This document shows positions 1 to 8,412 of a DNA stretch of 64,000 nucleotides, piece after piece. The translations under genes and the position numbers were made by a program. Source of the stretch: GCA-2705995 sp965661625 (GTDB taxonomy: Bacteria > Bacteroidota > Bacteroidia > Flavobacteriales_G > Salibacteraceae). The stretch is from the NCBI GenBank assembly GCA_965661625.1, contig CBFIEM010000003.1, forward strand, positions 124,001-188,000, given 5' to 3'. Position 1 is the first letter of the stretch. Each line of letters opens with the position of its first letter. A model generated the notes under the pieces. It was given only the letters and a program-made list of their open reading frames with translations, had not been told where the DNA came from and searched no databases.

Positions 1-209
1 AAGTCCAATTGACTTTCCAAGTCTAAGCAGTAATAGCTCGACTCCATCAAATCAGAAATGGCGTTTAACCTCAGTTCAACTTCGTCGAGAAACAGCTGCT
101 TCCTGAGCGCCGCGGATTGATACCCCGCATAGAGCAATAAACTCAGCAACCCCATAAGGATTAGCAACAGAATGGCGGCGGTAATGCGAAGTCCTCTCGT
201 TCCTTTCAT
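1..209 (-). CDS. Membrane protein, N-terminal fragment (gene runs off the window)
   Basis: An ATG at 209 opens a frame that stays open to the left edge, giving 69 residues and no stop. The product begins with a short basic stretch (MKGTRGLR) and one hydrophobic segment at about residues 9-29. A charged helical stretch with several Leu and Glu follows. This layout fits the start of a membrane-anchored sensor such as a histidine kinase, but no catalytic domain is inside the window, so I assign no function. It lies just downstream of the terminator of the neighbouring secreted-protein gene and probably has its own promoter. Confidence 0.6.
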   Translation of the reverse strand, partial: MKGTRGLRITAAILLLILMGLLSLLLYAGYQSAALRKQLFLDEVELRLNAISDLMESSYYCLDLESQLD

Positions 210-210
210 A

Positions 211-261
211 AAGCAAAAAATAGCAAAACCTCAGGTCATCAATGATACCTGAGGTTTGCTA
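211..261 (-). terminator. Rho-independent terminator of the GEVED/T9SS protein gene
   Basis: An inverted repeat of about 15 bp (221-236 against 247-261, one bulged base, 10-nt loop) is followed, reading the minus strand, by a run of six T. It lies 19 bp past the stop codon of the minus-strand gene ending at 280. Confidence 0.8.
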
Positions 262-279
262 AAGTTAAGGCTAATACCC

Positions 280-1104
280 TTATCGCACGATTACGAGGGG
301 CATTGTAGAGACCCCTGCGTCCCCACGAAGTTGCACCATATACCTTCCGGCTGCAAGGTGCGCTGCATCAATTGTAGTAAGGAAGCCCGATGAAGAAACC
401 CCCATTACTTGTTCTCCTAAAAGGTTGTAGATGTTGATTTGGTGTACGTTGTTTTTTTCCGTTTTCAATGAAATCAATCCAGTCGACGGATTCGGATAGA
501 GGTTAGCGTGATACGGGTTAATTTCTTGAATGCTTGTTGTGAACTCAATCACATTCAAGGTATAATCTTCAGCTTCACCATGTTGCCCAACACCATTGCT
601 GTAACCGCAAGGGCTTGGAGCTTGGTGTCCATCTATTTCGAGCATATCTTCATAAACCCGCATACGTGTTGAACCAAGTTCCGCATCCATAGGAACATTG
701 AGGTGCAAAGCGACATTCGCACTTCCAGTGTTACCAACATCTGCAGATAAATCAACATTTTGTGCTATTACCTCTTCGCCAGGGTCAGTAAAATCTTCAT
801 CTTGATTCCAGTCTACCCAAACTCGCAATGCCAAGCTATCTGAAAACCCTACATTAATTATGGTATGCTCCAACGTAACGAACAAATGAGGGTCATTTCC
901 CCGCATTACGTCTGTAGATAAATTTGTGTAATCCGAATAGCCATCTGTTCCGTTCGACTGATTGTCGATATCGTTTATTCGTACAGAGAGAATCCCCGTA
1001 TATGGACCCGATGTAAAGTTAGGTGGTGTACAATATTGAGCTGATGAGCTGGCAGCCCAAATTAAGGCTCCGCCTATCAAAGCTGATTGTAAAAAATGTT
1101 TCAT
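280..1104 (-). CDS. Secreted GEVED-domain protein with T9SS type A sorting domain
   Basis: The 274-residue product starts with a Sec signal peptide (residues 1 to about 22, ending in SSSAQ). The middle (about 25-190) is a beta-rich domain ending in GEAEDYTLNV, the hallmark of the GEVED family found on secreted and surface proteins of marine bacteria. The last 75 residues begin NLYPNPSTG and form a typical type A C-terminal sorting domain of the type IX secretion system, which would carry the protein across the outer membrane. No catalytic residues are recognisable, so it may be a binding or structural surface protein. It is a single-gene unit with its own promoter and a strong terminator. Confidence 0.85.
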   Translation of the reverse strand: MKHFLQSALIGGALIWAASSSAQYCTPPNFTSGPYTGILSVRINDIDNQSNGTDGYSDYTNLSTDVMRGNDPHLFVTLEHTIINVGFSDSLALRVWVDWNQDEDFTDPGEEVIAQNVDLSADVGNTGSANVALHLNVPMDAELGSTRMRVYEDMLEIDGHQAPSPCGYSNGVGQHGEAEDYTLNVIEFTTSIQEINPYHANLYPNPSTGLISLKTEKNNVHQINIYNLLGEQVMGVSSSGFLTTIDAAHLAAGRYMVQLRGDAGVSTMPLVIVR

Positions 1105-1134
1105 GATTATGTATGTTATAAGGTTATTCAGGGA

Positions 1135-1163
1135 CGAATTTATCCATCACTCCACAAAACAAA
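1135..1163 (-). promoter_or_regulatory. Candidate promoter of the GEVED protein gene
   Basis: On the minus strand, TTTG (1163-1160) and TAAATTCG (1142-1135) have the spacing of the Bacteroidota primary promoter. The -7 element differs from TAnnTTTG only by C in place of the third T. The start codon lies about 30 nt downstream. Confidence 0.5.
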
Positions 1164-1360
1164 CCTTACAGCTACCTTACAATCAGACCAAAAACCATTT
1201 AGCGGTAACCTCACACCATGAAGCGGCATAATTCTACACGTTAACTACGAGCACTTCTCTACTCATTGCAGCTTATGCATGCAATAAGGATACTAACTAC
1301 TCACCTGAATTTTACTCTGGAAAAAGAAACGTCAACGTGCAGCACCCCTTAATTGAGCAT

Positions 1361-1393
1361 AAAAAAAGCACCACCTAAACGGCAGTGCTTTTC
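1361..1393 (-). terminator. Terminator of the sulfur operon
   Basis: Read on the minus strand, AAAAGCACTGCC pairs with GGTGGTGCTTTT (12 pairs with two G-T wobbles, 7-nt loop), and the 3' arm runs into a T tract. It lies 22 bp beyond the stop of the rhodanese gene. Confidence 0.8.
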
Positions 1394-1414
1394 AATAGTT
1401 GTTCACTTAACGGA

Positions 1415-1726
1415 TTAGCGTTCTACCTCGCCATGCCACCCCATAATACCACCTTCAAGGTTGGTCACATCCTTGAACCCCAAGTTTGTCATGAGGTTAC
1501 ACGCATTGAAAGAACGCGCGCCGCTTCGGCAGTAAACCAAGTATTTTTTATCCTTATCGAGCTGGTCAACTTTTTGCTGAAAGTCTCCCTGCATCACATC
1601 AATTTGCGTTGCAGAAGGAAGGTGTGCTTCGTTGTATTCTGCATCTGTACGTACGTCGATTACTTCTGCTTCTGGGTGTTCTTTCCACAGCTTTTCGAAA
1701 GCATTTGCATTTAAATTCTCAAACAT
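1415..1726 (-). CDS. Single-domain rhodanese-like sulfurtransferase
   Basis: The 103-residue protein is one rhodanese domain with no signal peptide. It has the conserved IDVRTDAEYNEAHL start (about residues 23-36) and the active-site loop CRSGARS with the sulfur-carrying Cys66. Such proteins move sulfane sulfur between persulfide carriers in the cytoplasm. It is the last gene of a minus-strand operon, 6 bp after the persulfide dioxygenase-rhodanese gene, and is followed by a terminator. That context suggests it takes or delivers sulfur in persulfide detoxification. The exact acceptor cannot be told from sequence. Confidence 0.88.
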   Translation of the reverse strand: MFENLNANAFEKLWKEHPEAEVIDVRTDAEYNEAHLPSATQIDVMQGDFQQKVDQLDKDKKYLVYCRSGARSFNACNLMTNLGFKDVTNLEGGIMGWHGEVER

Positions 1727-1732
1727 AGCTAC

Positions 1733-3151
1733 TTATTTTAAAGTTGATGGACACACGAATGCCGTGGTCTTGAGTGATGTATTTTCAATAGCATCAAAGC
1801 CATTATCAATATTTACCAAATTATGAATTCCGCGTGATTTCAAAATGCTTGCGGTAATCATGGAGCGGTATCCGCCTTTACAGTGAAGGTAAACAGGGGC
1901 ATCTTCATGCTTGTAAGCTTCCATATTGGTATTAATGTAATCCAATGGCAGGTTTTCTACTTGTTCCCCATCTATATGCTGAGCTTCGAACTCACTTTTT
2001 TTCCGCACGTCAGCAACGTGTTTCACTTCTCCTTGTTCAAAGCGCGAAGCAAACCCTTCAGGGCTAACGCGATCAACCGTGTCAATCTCTTTTCCCGCTT
2101 TTACCCAAGCGTCCATTCCTCCTTCTAAGTAGCCCAATGTGTGATCATATCCCACACGCGCTAAACGCGTAATGGCTTCTTCTTCTCTACCGGGTTCCGC
2201 CACGAGCACCAACGGCTGCTTAAGGTCTTGAATGAGTGTACCTACCCATACGGCAAACCCACCATCTAACCCAATAAAAATGGAGTTTGGAATATGCCCT
2301 TCAGCATAATCATCAGCACTTCGAACATCTAACATCAGCGCTCCTTGGTTTGTCACTAAAGCTTCAAATCCATCTGGGGTTAACGCTTTATTACCCTGTG
2401 CCAAAATCTCATCAAAGTTGGCATACCCCTTTTTATTCATCATTACATTTTTTGGGAAATACTGGGGAGGTGGCATGAGGCCATCCGTTACAGCCTTCAC
2501 AAACTCTTCTTTTGAACTTGCCTGTAAAGCGTAATTCGTAGTGCGTTGGTTACCCAGCGTATCATAGGTCTCAGAGCTCATATTCTTTCCACATGCCGAA
2601 CCCGCACCGTGTCCTGGGTAAACCATAACACTATCAGGTAAGGTGAGGATTTTTGCATGAAGTGAATCATACAAATGACGCGCTAAATCTTCCTGTGTTA
2701 AATCCGATTTCACTGCTAAATCCGGACGGCCTACATCACCTATAAAGAGGGTGTCACCTGTAAAAATGGCTTGTTCTTTTCCGTGTTCATCGATAAGTAG
2801 GTATGTTGTTGACTCCATCGTATGGCCGGGCGTATGAAGCACTCTGATTTTAACATCACCTAAGGTAAATACCTCTTCATCCTTGGCAATGTAGGCATCG
2901 TATTCAGGAGCTGCATTTGGCCCAAAAACAATGGACGCACCTGTTTTCTTTGCAAGGTCAATATGACCAGAAACAAAATCGGCATGAAAGTGAGTCTCAA
3001 AAACATATTTAATCCGCGCCTGATTTGCTGTTGCCTTTTCAACATACTGTTCCGTTTCCCGCAACGGGTCAATAATAGCAACCTCACCTTTTGATTCAAT
3101 GTAATAAGCAGCTTCTGCCAAACATCCTGTATATAACTGTTCTATTTTCAT
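1733..3151 (-). CDS. Persulfide dioxygenase-rhodanese fusion (CstB-like)
   Basis: The 472-residue protein joins a metallo-beta-lactamase-fold domain (about 1-250) to two rhodanese domains (about 260-360 and 370-465). The metal site matches ETHE1-type persulfide dioxygenases: H54, H56 and D58 in THFHAD, then H110, D133 and H181. The second rhodanese keeps the active loop HCKGGYRS. The first has VAEPGREE at that place and lacks the catalytic Cys, as in CstB-type fusions. The expected reaction is oxidation of low-molecular-weight persulfides to sulfite or thiosulfate in the cytoplasm. A TauE/SafE permease lies 12 bp upstream and a rhodanese 6 bp downstream, so the three genes form one sulfide/persulfide-handling operon. 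Confidence 0.9.
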   Translation of the reverse strand: MKIEQLYTGCLAEAAYYIESKGEVAIIDPLRETEQYVEKATANQARIKYVFETHFHADFVSGHIDLAKKTGASIVFGPNAAPEYDAYIAKDEEVFTLGDVKIRVLHTPGHTMESTTYLLIDEHGKEQAIFTGDTLFIGDVGRPDLAVKSDLTQEDLARHLYDSLHAKILTLPDSVMVYPGHGAGSACGKNMSSETYDTLGNQRTTNYALQASSKEEFVKAVTDGLMPPPQYFPKNVMMNKKGYANFDEILAQGNKALTPDGFEALVTNQGALMLDVRSADDYAEGHIPNSIFIGLDGGFAVWVGTLIQDLKQPLVLVAEPGREEEAITRLARVGYDHTLGYLEGGMDAWVKAGKEIDTVDRVSPEGFASRFEQGEVKHVADVRKKSEFEAQHIDGEQVENLPLDYINTNMEAYKHEDAPVYLHCKGGYRSMITASILKSRGIHNLVNIDNGFDAIENTSLKTTAFVCPSTLK

Positions 3152-3163
3152 GTGTATGTGTGT

Positions 3164-3964
3164 TTAAAATCCAACAATTTCTTTAAGTAATATGTAAATC
3201 CCCATAATCAGTACAAACCAACCAAAAGCTGGTTTCAGTTTAGCACCGGAAATGAATGAGGACAGTTTGCCTCCAATAAAAATACCCACCACTGCAATAC
3301 CCGTAAAGAGCAGTAAAAAAGACCAGTCAATTTCCATGTGGGAAACATCACCTGTGAATCCAATTAACGACTTTACAGCGATGATAAGCAAGGAAGTTCC
3401 CACGGCCATTTTCATCGGTAATTTTGAGAGCATAACCAGTGCTGGAATAATTAAGAAGCCACCTCCTGCTCCAACTAATCCTGTTAAAACACCTACCACA
3501 GCACCTTCAATAAGGATAAGTGGATAATTGAACTTCTGTTCCTGCGTTTGAGTTTCTTCCTTTCTGCCGCGAATCATTGAAATTGAAGCCACAATCATTA
3601 GGATTGCAAAAAGTGCCATAATAGCAATGGACTTGGTCAACTCAAATGAACCTATGGTAAAAAATACATCAGGCAATGCGGGAACAACAAATTGACGCGT
3701 CAAGAAAACTGCAATCAGCGATGGAATCCCAAAAATAACAGCTGTTTTCAGGTTAACTAGTCCTTTCTTCCAATAGCTTACTGCACCTACCAAGCTGCTT
3801 GACCCCACCACAAAGAGGGAATACGCTGTTGCCGCAACCGGCTCCAATGCCAATAAATACACGAGTACTGGAACAGTGAGTATTGAACCCCCTCCGCCTA
3901 TTAGCCCAAGAGAAATTCCTATTAAGCTTGCCGCTGCGTATCCGATTATTGTTAATGTATCCAT
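3164..3964 (-). CDS. TauE/SafE family sulfite/sulfur-compound exporter
   Basis: The 266-residue membrane protein has two homologous halves. Each starts with a glycine-rich membrane motif (LIGGGGS near the N-terminus, LVGAGGGF near residue 160), with about eight transmembrane segments in total. TauE/SafE proteins export sulfite or organosulfur anions. I chose the ATG at 3964 over a TTG 21 bp upstream because that TTG overlaps the -7 promoter element. It is the first gene of the operon with the persulfide dioxygenase fusion, which makes sulfite, so export of that product is the likely role. The substrate is inferred from context. Confidence 0.87.
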   Translation of the reverse strand: MDTLTIIGYAAASLIGISLGLIGGGGSILTVPVLVYLLALEPVAATAYSLFVVGSSSLVGAVSYWKKGLVNLKTAVIFGIPSLIAVFLTRQFVVPALPDVFFTIGSFELTKSIAIMALFAILMIVASISMIRGRKEETQTQEQKFNYPLILIEGAVVGVLTGLVGAGGGFLIIPALVMLSKLPMKMAVGTSLLIIAVKSLIGFTGDVSHMEIDWSFLLLFTGIAVVGIFIGGKLSSFISGAKLKPAFGWFVLIMGIYILLKEIVGF

Positions 3965-3982
3965 GTTCGTCTTTTCTGAAAA

Positions 3983-4026
3983 CAAAGGTAACCCAGCGTT
4001 AAGTTACCTTTTGTAACATTGGTAAC
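3983..4026 (-). promoter_or_regulatory. Promoter overlapped by an operator-like repeat cluster, sulfur operon
   Basis: A -7 element TACCTTTG lies on the minus strand at 3990-3983, 18 nt before the tauE start. It overlaps one arm of a perfect 9-bp inverted repeat (AAAGGTAAC 3984-3992, GTTACCTTT 4003-4011). The second arm also forms GTTAC-N5-GTAAC (4003-4017), and a further GGTAAC follows at 4021-4026. Three GTTAC/GTAAC half-sites over one promoter suggest a dimeric regulator such as a Crp/Fnr- or ArsR-type protein. The regulator is unknown. A second TACCTTTG lies at 4071-4064. Confidence 0.55.
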
Positions 4027-4110
4027 ATGCCTCCTTTCGTGTAGTAAACAAGTCCAATTTCAACAAAGGTAAACGTTAAGGCACCATATGAAAGACCGTT
4101 TGGTAATGCC

Positions 4111-4138
4111 TTGAATTTCAAATAAAACCTTAATTTTG
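4111..4138 (+). promoter_or_regulatory. Promoter of the tig-clpP-clpX operon
   Basis: TTG (4111-4113) is followed after 17 nt by TAATTTTG (4131-4138). This is a full match to the Bacteroidota primary-sigma promoter, and the tig start codon lies 47 nt downstream. Confidence 0.75.
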
Positions 4139-4185
4139 CAGCCCCAAAAGAGACAAATCATAAATTACGATAATCGATAGATCAG

Positions 4186-5595
4186 ATGGAAGTATCTCAG
4201 GAAAAAGTGGATGATTTGAATACGATCATCAACATCACACTAGATTCAGCAGACTACAAGAATCAAGTTGAGCAGGTGTTGAAAGACTACCGCAAACGCG
4301 CCAATATGCCCGGCTTTCGCCCAGGAATGGTACCAATGGGTATGGTTAAGAAAATGTACGGAAAATCGGCTATTGCTGAAGAGGTGAATAAAATTCTTCA
4401 AGAGAAATTAAACGCACACATTTCAGAAAATCAACTTGAAGTACTTGGAAATCCACTTCCGCGCGAAACGGATGAAGTGGAGTTTGATGCTGTTAAGTAT
4501 CCAACAATGAAGTTTACCTATGATGTTGGACTTGCTCCTGCATTTGAAGTAAAGCTTACCGGAAAAGAAAAGTTTGATTACTACACCATTGATGTTGACA
4601 AAGACCTCATTGGCAAATACACAGACGATCTTGCGCGCCGATATGGCTCAGTAAGCGAAACCGATCAAGCAGCCGACAACGATATGTTAAACGGTGAGTT
4701 TGTTGAGTTGGATAACGAAGGCAATCCTGCTGAAAATGGCATTAAATCAACTTCAACAATTTCGATTGAGTTTGTTGAAGATGAGCAAGTAAAAAAATCT
4801 TTAGTTGGCACCAAGAAAGGTGATGTTCTTACACTTGACCCGGAGACGGTAAGCAAAGGCCATGAAGACATGGGTAAAATGCTTCAAGTGGATCACGACA
4901 AAGTGCATCAACTGATTCATGACAAGGTGAAATTCCAATTCACCGTGAATCAAGTCTATGCCATTCAGCCTGCTGAAATGAATCAAGAGCTTTACGATAA
5001 GCTATTCGGCGAAGGTGTGGTGGATAGTCAAGAAGCTTTTGAAGCCAAAATTAAAACCCAATTGGAAGGTATGTTCGTGAAGGACTCTGACCAATTGTTA
5101 CTTCGTCATATTCAGGACTCGCTTTTAGACAAGCATAAGCTTGAACTACCTGATCCTTTTTTAAAGCGCTGGTTAAAAGCAGCCAACGAGCAGCCATTAA
5201 CGGATGAACAGATTGAAGAAGAGTACGAACAATATGCGAAAAGCTTACGTTGGCAGCTTATTGAGAGCAAGCTGGTAAAAGCACATGAAATTGAAGTGAG
5301 TGGCGATGACATGCGCGAACACACGAAACAATTGATGTTGCAGCAGTTTGCTCAATATGGCCAAGCAGATATTGACGAGAATATTGTTGATGATTCTGTA
5401 AACCGCGTTCTTCAAAATCAAGAGGAAGCACGTAAAATCTATGAGCAATTGCAAAACCAAAAGCTCTTGGGTATGTTTAAGGATACGTTAAAGCTCAAGA
5501 CTAAAGCAGTGAACTTTGACGATTTTGTTAAATTGGCTACTGGCGAATCACCGAAGAAAGGTATTCTCAGTAACTTGACAAACATATTTGGATAG
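4186..5595 (+). CDS. tig: Trigger factor, ribosome-associated chaperone
   Basis: The 469-residue protein has the ribosome-docking signature GFRPGMVP at residues 43-50 in the N-terminal domain. The long, charged helical C-terminal half is typical of the substrate-cradling region. The central peptidyl-prolyl isomerase region is divergent, as is common in this phylum. It binds nascent chains at the ribosome exit tunnel. clpP begins at the very next base after its stop codon and clpX follows, so folding helper and protease are made from one transcript, an arrangement found in many bacteria. A good promoter lies just upstream. Confidence 0.93.
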   Translation: MEVSQEKVDDLNTIINITLDSADYKNQVEQVLKDYRKRANMPGFRPGMVPMGMVKKMYGKSAIAEEVNKILQEKLNAHISENQLEVLGNPLPRETDEVEFDAVKYPTMKFTYDVGLAPAFEVKLTGKEKFDYYTIDVDKDLIGKYTDDLARRYGSVSETDQAADNDMLNGEFVELDNEGNPAENGIKSTSTISIEFVEDEQVKKSLVGTKKGDVLTLDPETVSKGHEDMGKMLQVDHDKVHQLIHDKVKFQFTVNQVYAIQPAEMNQELYDKLFGEGVVDSQEAFEAKIKTQLEGMFVKDSDQLLLRHIQDSLLDKHKLELPDPFLKRWLKAANEQPLTDEQIEEEYEQYAKSLRWQLIESKLVKAHEIEVSGDDMREHTKQLMLQQFAQYGQADIDENIVDDSVNRVLQNQEEARKIYEQLQNQKLLGMFKDTLKLKTKAVNFDDFVKLATGESPKKGILSNLTNIFG

Positions 5596-6264
5596 ATGAA
5601 CGACTTCAAAGAATTTAAGAAATACGCTGTTAAAGACCGTGGTTTAAACGGTATGCGCGTGGAGCAATACGTTGAAAATTCACTGACACCTTACATTTTG
5701 GAAGAACGTCAGTTGAACGTTTCACAAATGGATGTCTTCTCGCGTTTAATGATGGATCGCATCATTTTCTTGGGAACACCTGTAGATGATCAAATTGCAA
5801 ACATCATCCAGGCCCAGCTGCTCTTTTTACAGAGCTCCGACCCAAAACGCGACATTTACTTGTACATCAATAGCCCTGGAGGATCTGTATATGCAGGACT
5901 TGGAATCTATGATACCATGCAGTTTATATCGCCAGAGGTAGCCACAATTTGCACAGGCTTAGCAGCATCAATGGCTGCAGTTCTGCTGTGCGCAGGAGAA
6001 GAAAAGAAACGTTCGGCGCTGAAACATTCCCGTATTATGATTCACCAGCCAATGAGTGGAACTCAAGGTCAGGTTTCTGATATGGAAATTGCATTGAAGG
6101 AAACAACAAAGGTACGCGACGAATTGTATAACATCCTTGCGAACCACACCGGCAAAACATTCGATGAAGTAAAGAAAGATTCAGATCGCGATTATTGGAT
6201 GTCATCTGCTGAAGCTGAGGCTTACGGTATGATTGACGAAGTTCTCTCGAAAAAAGGAAAGTAA
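5596..6264 (+). CDS. clpP: ATP-dependent Clp protease proteolytic subunit
   Basis: The 222-residue serine peptidase has the triad Ser125 (in GLAASMAAVL), His150 (in MIHQP) and Asp199. The spacings of 25 and 49 residues match those of E. coli ClpP. The sequence INSPGGSVYAG, which forms the oxyanion-hole region, is intact. Fourteen subunits form the barrel that degrades proteins fed in by ClpX. The start ATG follows the tig stop with no gap, pointing to translational coupling. The N-terminal ~35 residues resemble a propeptide extension. Confidence 0.96.
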   Translation: MNDFKEFKKYAVKDRGLNGMRVEQYVENSLTPYILEERQLNVSQMDVFSRLMMDRIIFLGTPVDDQIANIIQAQLLFLQSSDPKRDIYLYINSPGGSVYAGLGIYDTMQFISPEVATICTGLAASMAAVLLCAGEEKKRSALKHSRIMIHQPMSGTQGQVSDMEIALKETTKVRDELYNILANHTGKTFDEVKKDSDRDYWMSSAEAEAYGMIDEVLSKKGK

Positions 6265-6291
6265 TCACGTGATCATTATCACGTAGGGCTT

Positions 6292-7530
6292 ATGAAAAAA
6301 CAGGAAGATATCAGCTGCTCTTTTTGCGGTAAAAAGAAGAGTGAAGTAAACCTTATGATTGGCGGAATCACGGGTCACATTTGTGACGCGTGCGCCACTC
6401 AAGCCAACACCATTGTTGACGAGGAATTACAGAGTAAGGTCAGGGCCAACCTCGACCAGCACCTCAACTTGCTGAAACCTGCAGAAATTAAAGAGAAGCT
6501 CGACGAGCATGTAATTGGCCAAGAAGAAGCCAAAAAAACCTTCTCAGTAGCTGTTTACAATCACTTTAAAAGGCTAACCCAAAAAGCATCCAACGACGAC
6601 GTGGAAATCGAAAAGTCCAATGTGATTTTAGTTGGAGAAACAGGTACCGGTAAAACATTACTGGCTAAAACAATTGCAAAAATGCTCAACGTGCCATTCT
6701 GCATAGCCGATGCTACTGTTTTGACGGAGGCCGGGTACGTAGGAGAAGATGTTGAGAGCATACTATCGCGCTTGCTTCAAGCCGCTGATTATGATGTTGA
6801 AGCTGCGGAGCGCGGCATTGTATTTATTGATGAAATAGATAAAATCTCCCGCAAGAGTGACAACCCAAGCATTACACGCGACGTAAGTGGAGAAGGCGTG
6901 CAGCAAGCCCTACTCAAGTTGCTTGAAGGATCAACAGTTGGTGTTCCACCTCAAGGCGGAAGAAAGCACCCTGAGCAAAAGTTGGTTGAAGTAAATACAA
7001 AAAATATTCTTTTTGTTTGTGGAGGAGCTTTCGACGGAATTAAGAAAGTGATTTCACGCAGGTTAAATACCCAAGCTGTTGGTTACGATTCAAGTGGCCA
7101 AGATGAACGCTTAGAAGATGACGAGCTCTTGAAGTATGTTACTCCTCAAGACTTGAAAAGTTTTGGACTGATCCCTGAGCTGATTGGTAGATTCCCTGTT
7201 TTATCATTCCTTAACCCACTTGATGAGGATGCGTTAACCCGCATTTTGACAGAGCCTAAAAACGCCTTGATAAAGCAATACCAGAAGTTATTTGAAATGG
7301 AGGGAATCGAACTTTCGTTTGCTGATGACACGCTTGAGCTTATCGTTAAAAAAGCGATGGAATTTAAACTCGGCGCACGCGGATTGCGTTCAATCTGTGA
7401 GGCAATTATGCTCGACTTCATGTTCGAAATTCCAACTCAGGAAAATCAAGTGAAATCATTGCGGATTTCGCGGGAATATGCTGAAGAGAAAATGAACAAA
7501 TCAGGGATGAATATCCTCAAAGTAGCTTAA
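6292..7530 (+). CDS. clpX: ATP-dependent Clp protease ATP-binding subunit ClpX
   Basis: The 412-residue AAA+ unfoldase has the N-terminal zinc-binding domain (C9, C12, C31, C34), Walker A GETGTGKT (115-122), Walker B ending IDE (about 179-181), and the conserved ELIGRFP region. The ClpP-docking IGF loop appears as VGY near residue 263. It recognises tagged substrates and passes them to ClpP. It follows clpP by 27 bp in the same operon, and I see no strong terminator after it. Confidence 0.96.
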   Translation: MKKQEDISCSFCGKKKSEVNLMIGGITGHICDACATQANTIVDEELQSKVRANLDQHLNLLKPAEIKEKLDEHVIGQEEAKKTFSVAVYNHFKRLTQKASNDDVEIEKSNVILVGETGTGKTLLAKTIAKMLNVPFCIADATVLTEAGYVGEDVESILSRLLQAADYDVEAAERGIVFIDEIDKISRKSDNPSITRDVSGEGVQQALLKLLEGSTVGVPPQGGRKHPEQKLVEVNTKNILFVCGGAFDGIKKVISRRLNTQAVGYDSSGQDERLEDDELLKYVTPQDLKSFGLIPELIGRFPVLSFLNPLDEDALTRILTEPKNALIKQYQKLFEMEGIELSFADDTLELIVKKAMEFKLGARGLRSICEAIMLDFMFEIPTQENQVKSLRISREYAEEKMNKSGMNILKVA

Positions 7531-7547
7531 GCAATTCTAACACTAAA

Positions 7548-8381
7548 TTACTGTGGAAGTGACACGTTGTAAGTGCCATTGTTGATGGTTACTTCTATAA
7601 TGTTTCCACAACTCGCCTCTTTGTAAGTCACCAATCGTTCAGAGATACGATCAAACTTAATCGTGTACGAGCCATGCGTTTCCCAAAGGCAATCCATTCC
7701 AACTCGAACTGGACGGTCAATGGTAGCAGTATAGTACGACCCGCGTGTATTTCTACCCGTATACGTTCCCGTGTAAGACCAACGGTCATCACTTGTTGTA
7801 TCAGTAGACATCCCTGAAGTAAGCTGCATTACTTGCTCCGTATCAAACAAAATGTTCTTTCCGATGTATCCGGGATCATCGGTAAGCACTTGACCATCGG
7901 TAATGGTTTTAGTTACATCTGGAAAAAATTGAGCAGCCGTATCGAAACGCAGGAGGTAATTTGCATACACGCGGTATGCTTCCATCCGGTAATCTTCAAG
8001 TTCAATTTCAACAACAGACCCCGATGTACGGTATGGAGCACTCAAGGTAGCGTGAATTTTTCCTGAACGCGCCCTTCCATCAGCGCACACAATGCCATTC
8101 GTGCCGTAATCCATGGTAAGCGTAATTGGATAAGGACCAAAATTAGGTGTGCGGAAAATCGTGTCAAAACAAGCATCCACACCAATAATGGTATCGCGAT
8201 TATTGAGCACCGTATCGCGCATGATGGTGTAATGCACTTGCTTGAAAATGTCATTATATAAGTGATCTGCCAAAGCATTATCTGCTGAAGCTAGGGTGGT
8301 ATCGTCTTCATCGCGCACTGAATCACGGCATCCCATGAACATGCACATACCCAACAAGAAAATCAACGTGGTTCTATTCAT
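7548..8381 (-). CDS. Lipoprotein of unknown function
   Basis: The 277-residue product has a lipoprotein signal peptide with a lipobox ending at Cys18 (FMGC), so it is probably anchored in a membrane on the periplasmic side or surface. The rest is rich in Thr, Asp and Tyr and predicted beta-strands, with several paired motifs such as TYTGRNTRGSYYTATIDRPVRV. I recognise no family. It is transcribed convergently to clpX, only 17 bp from its stop, and stands alone with its own weak promoter. It could be a surface or cell-wall-facing protein; function is open. Confidence 0.75.
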   Translation of the reverse strand: MNRTTLIFLLGMCMFMGCRDSVRDEDDTTLASADNALADHLYNDIFKQVHYTIMRDTVLNNRDTIIGVDACFDTIFRTPNFGPYPITLTMDYGTNGIVCADGRARSGKIHATLSAPYRTSGSVVEIELEDYRMEAYRVYANYLLRFDTAAQFFPDVTKTITDGQVLTDDPGYIGKNILFDTEQVMQLTSGMSTDTTSDDRWSYTGTYTGRNTRGSYYTATIDRPVRVGMDCLWETHGSYTIKFDRISERLVTYKEASCGNIIEVTINNGTYNVSLPQ

Positions 8382-8398
8382 AGTGGATTAATTCTCAT

Positions 8399-8406
8399 CG
8401 AAAATA
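8399..8406 (-). promoter_or_regulatory. Candidate -7 element of the lipoprotein gene
   Basis: TATTTTCG on the minus strand differs from TAnnTTTG by one base and lies 17 nt before the start codon. No well-spaced TTG is seen upstream. Confidence 0.35.
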
Positions 8407-8412
8407 GGAATA

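Larger units (their letters stand above)
1105..1414. other. Intergenic stretch without a gene
   Basis: Apart from the candidate promoter (1135-1163) and the terminator (1361-1393) I see no coding frame, RNA gene or repeat here. Confidence 0.6.

Noticed and set aside
1265..1285. ATTGC...GCAAT inverted repeat around TGCATGCA
   Set aside because: Short arms in an AT-rich gap and no link to a gene; no support for a functional site.
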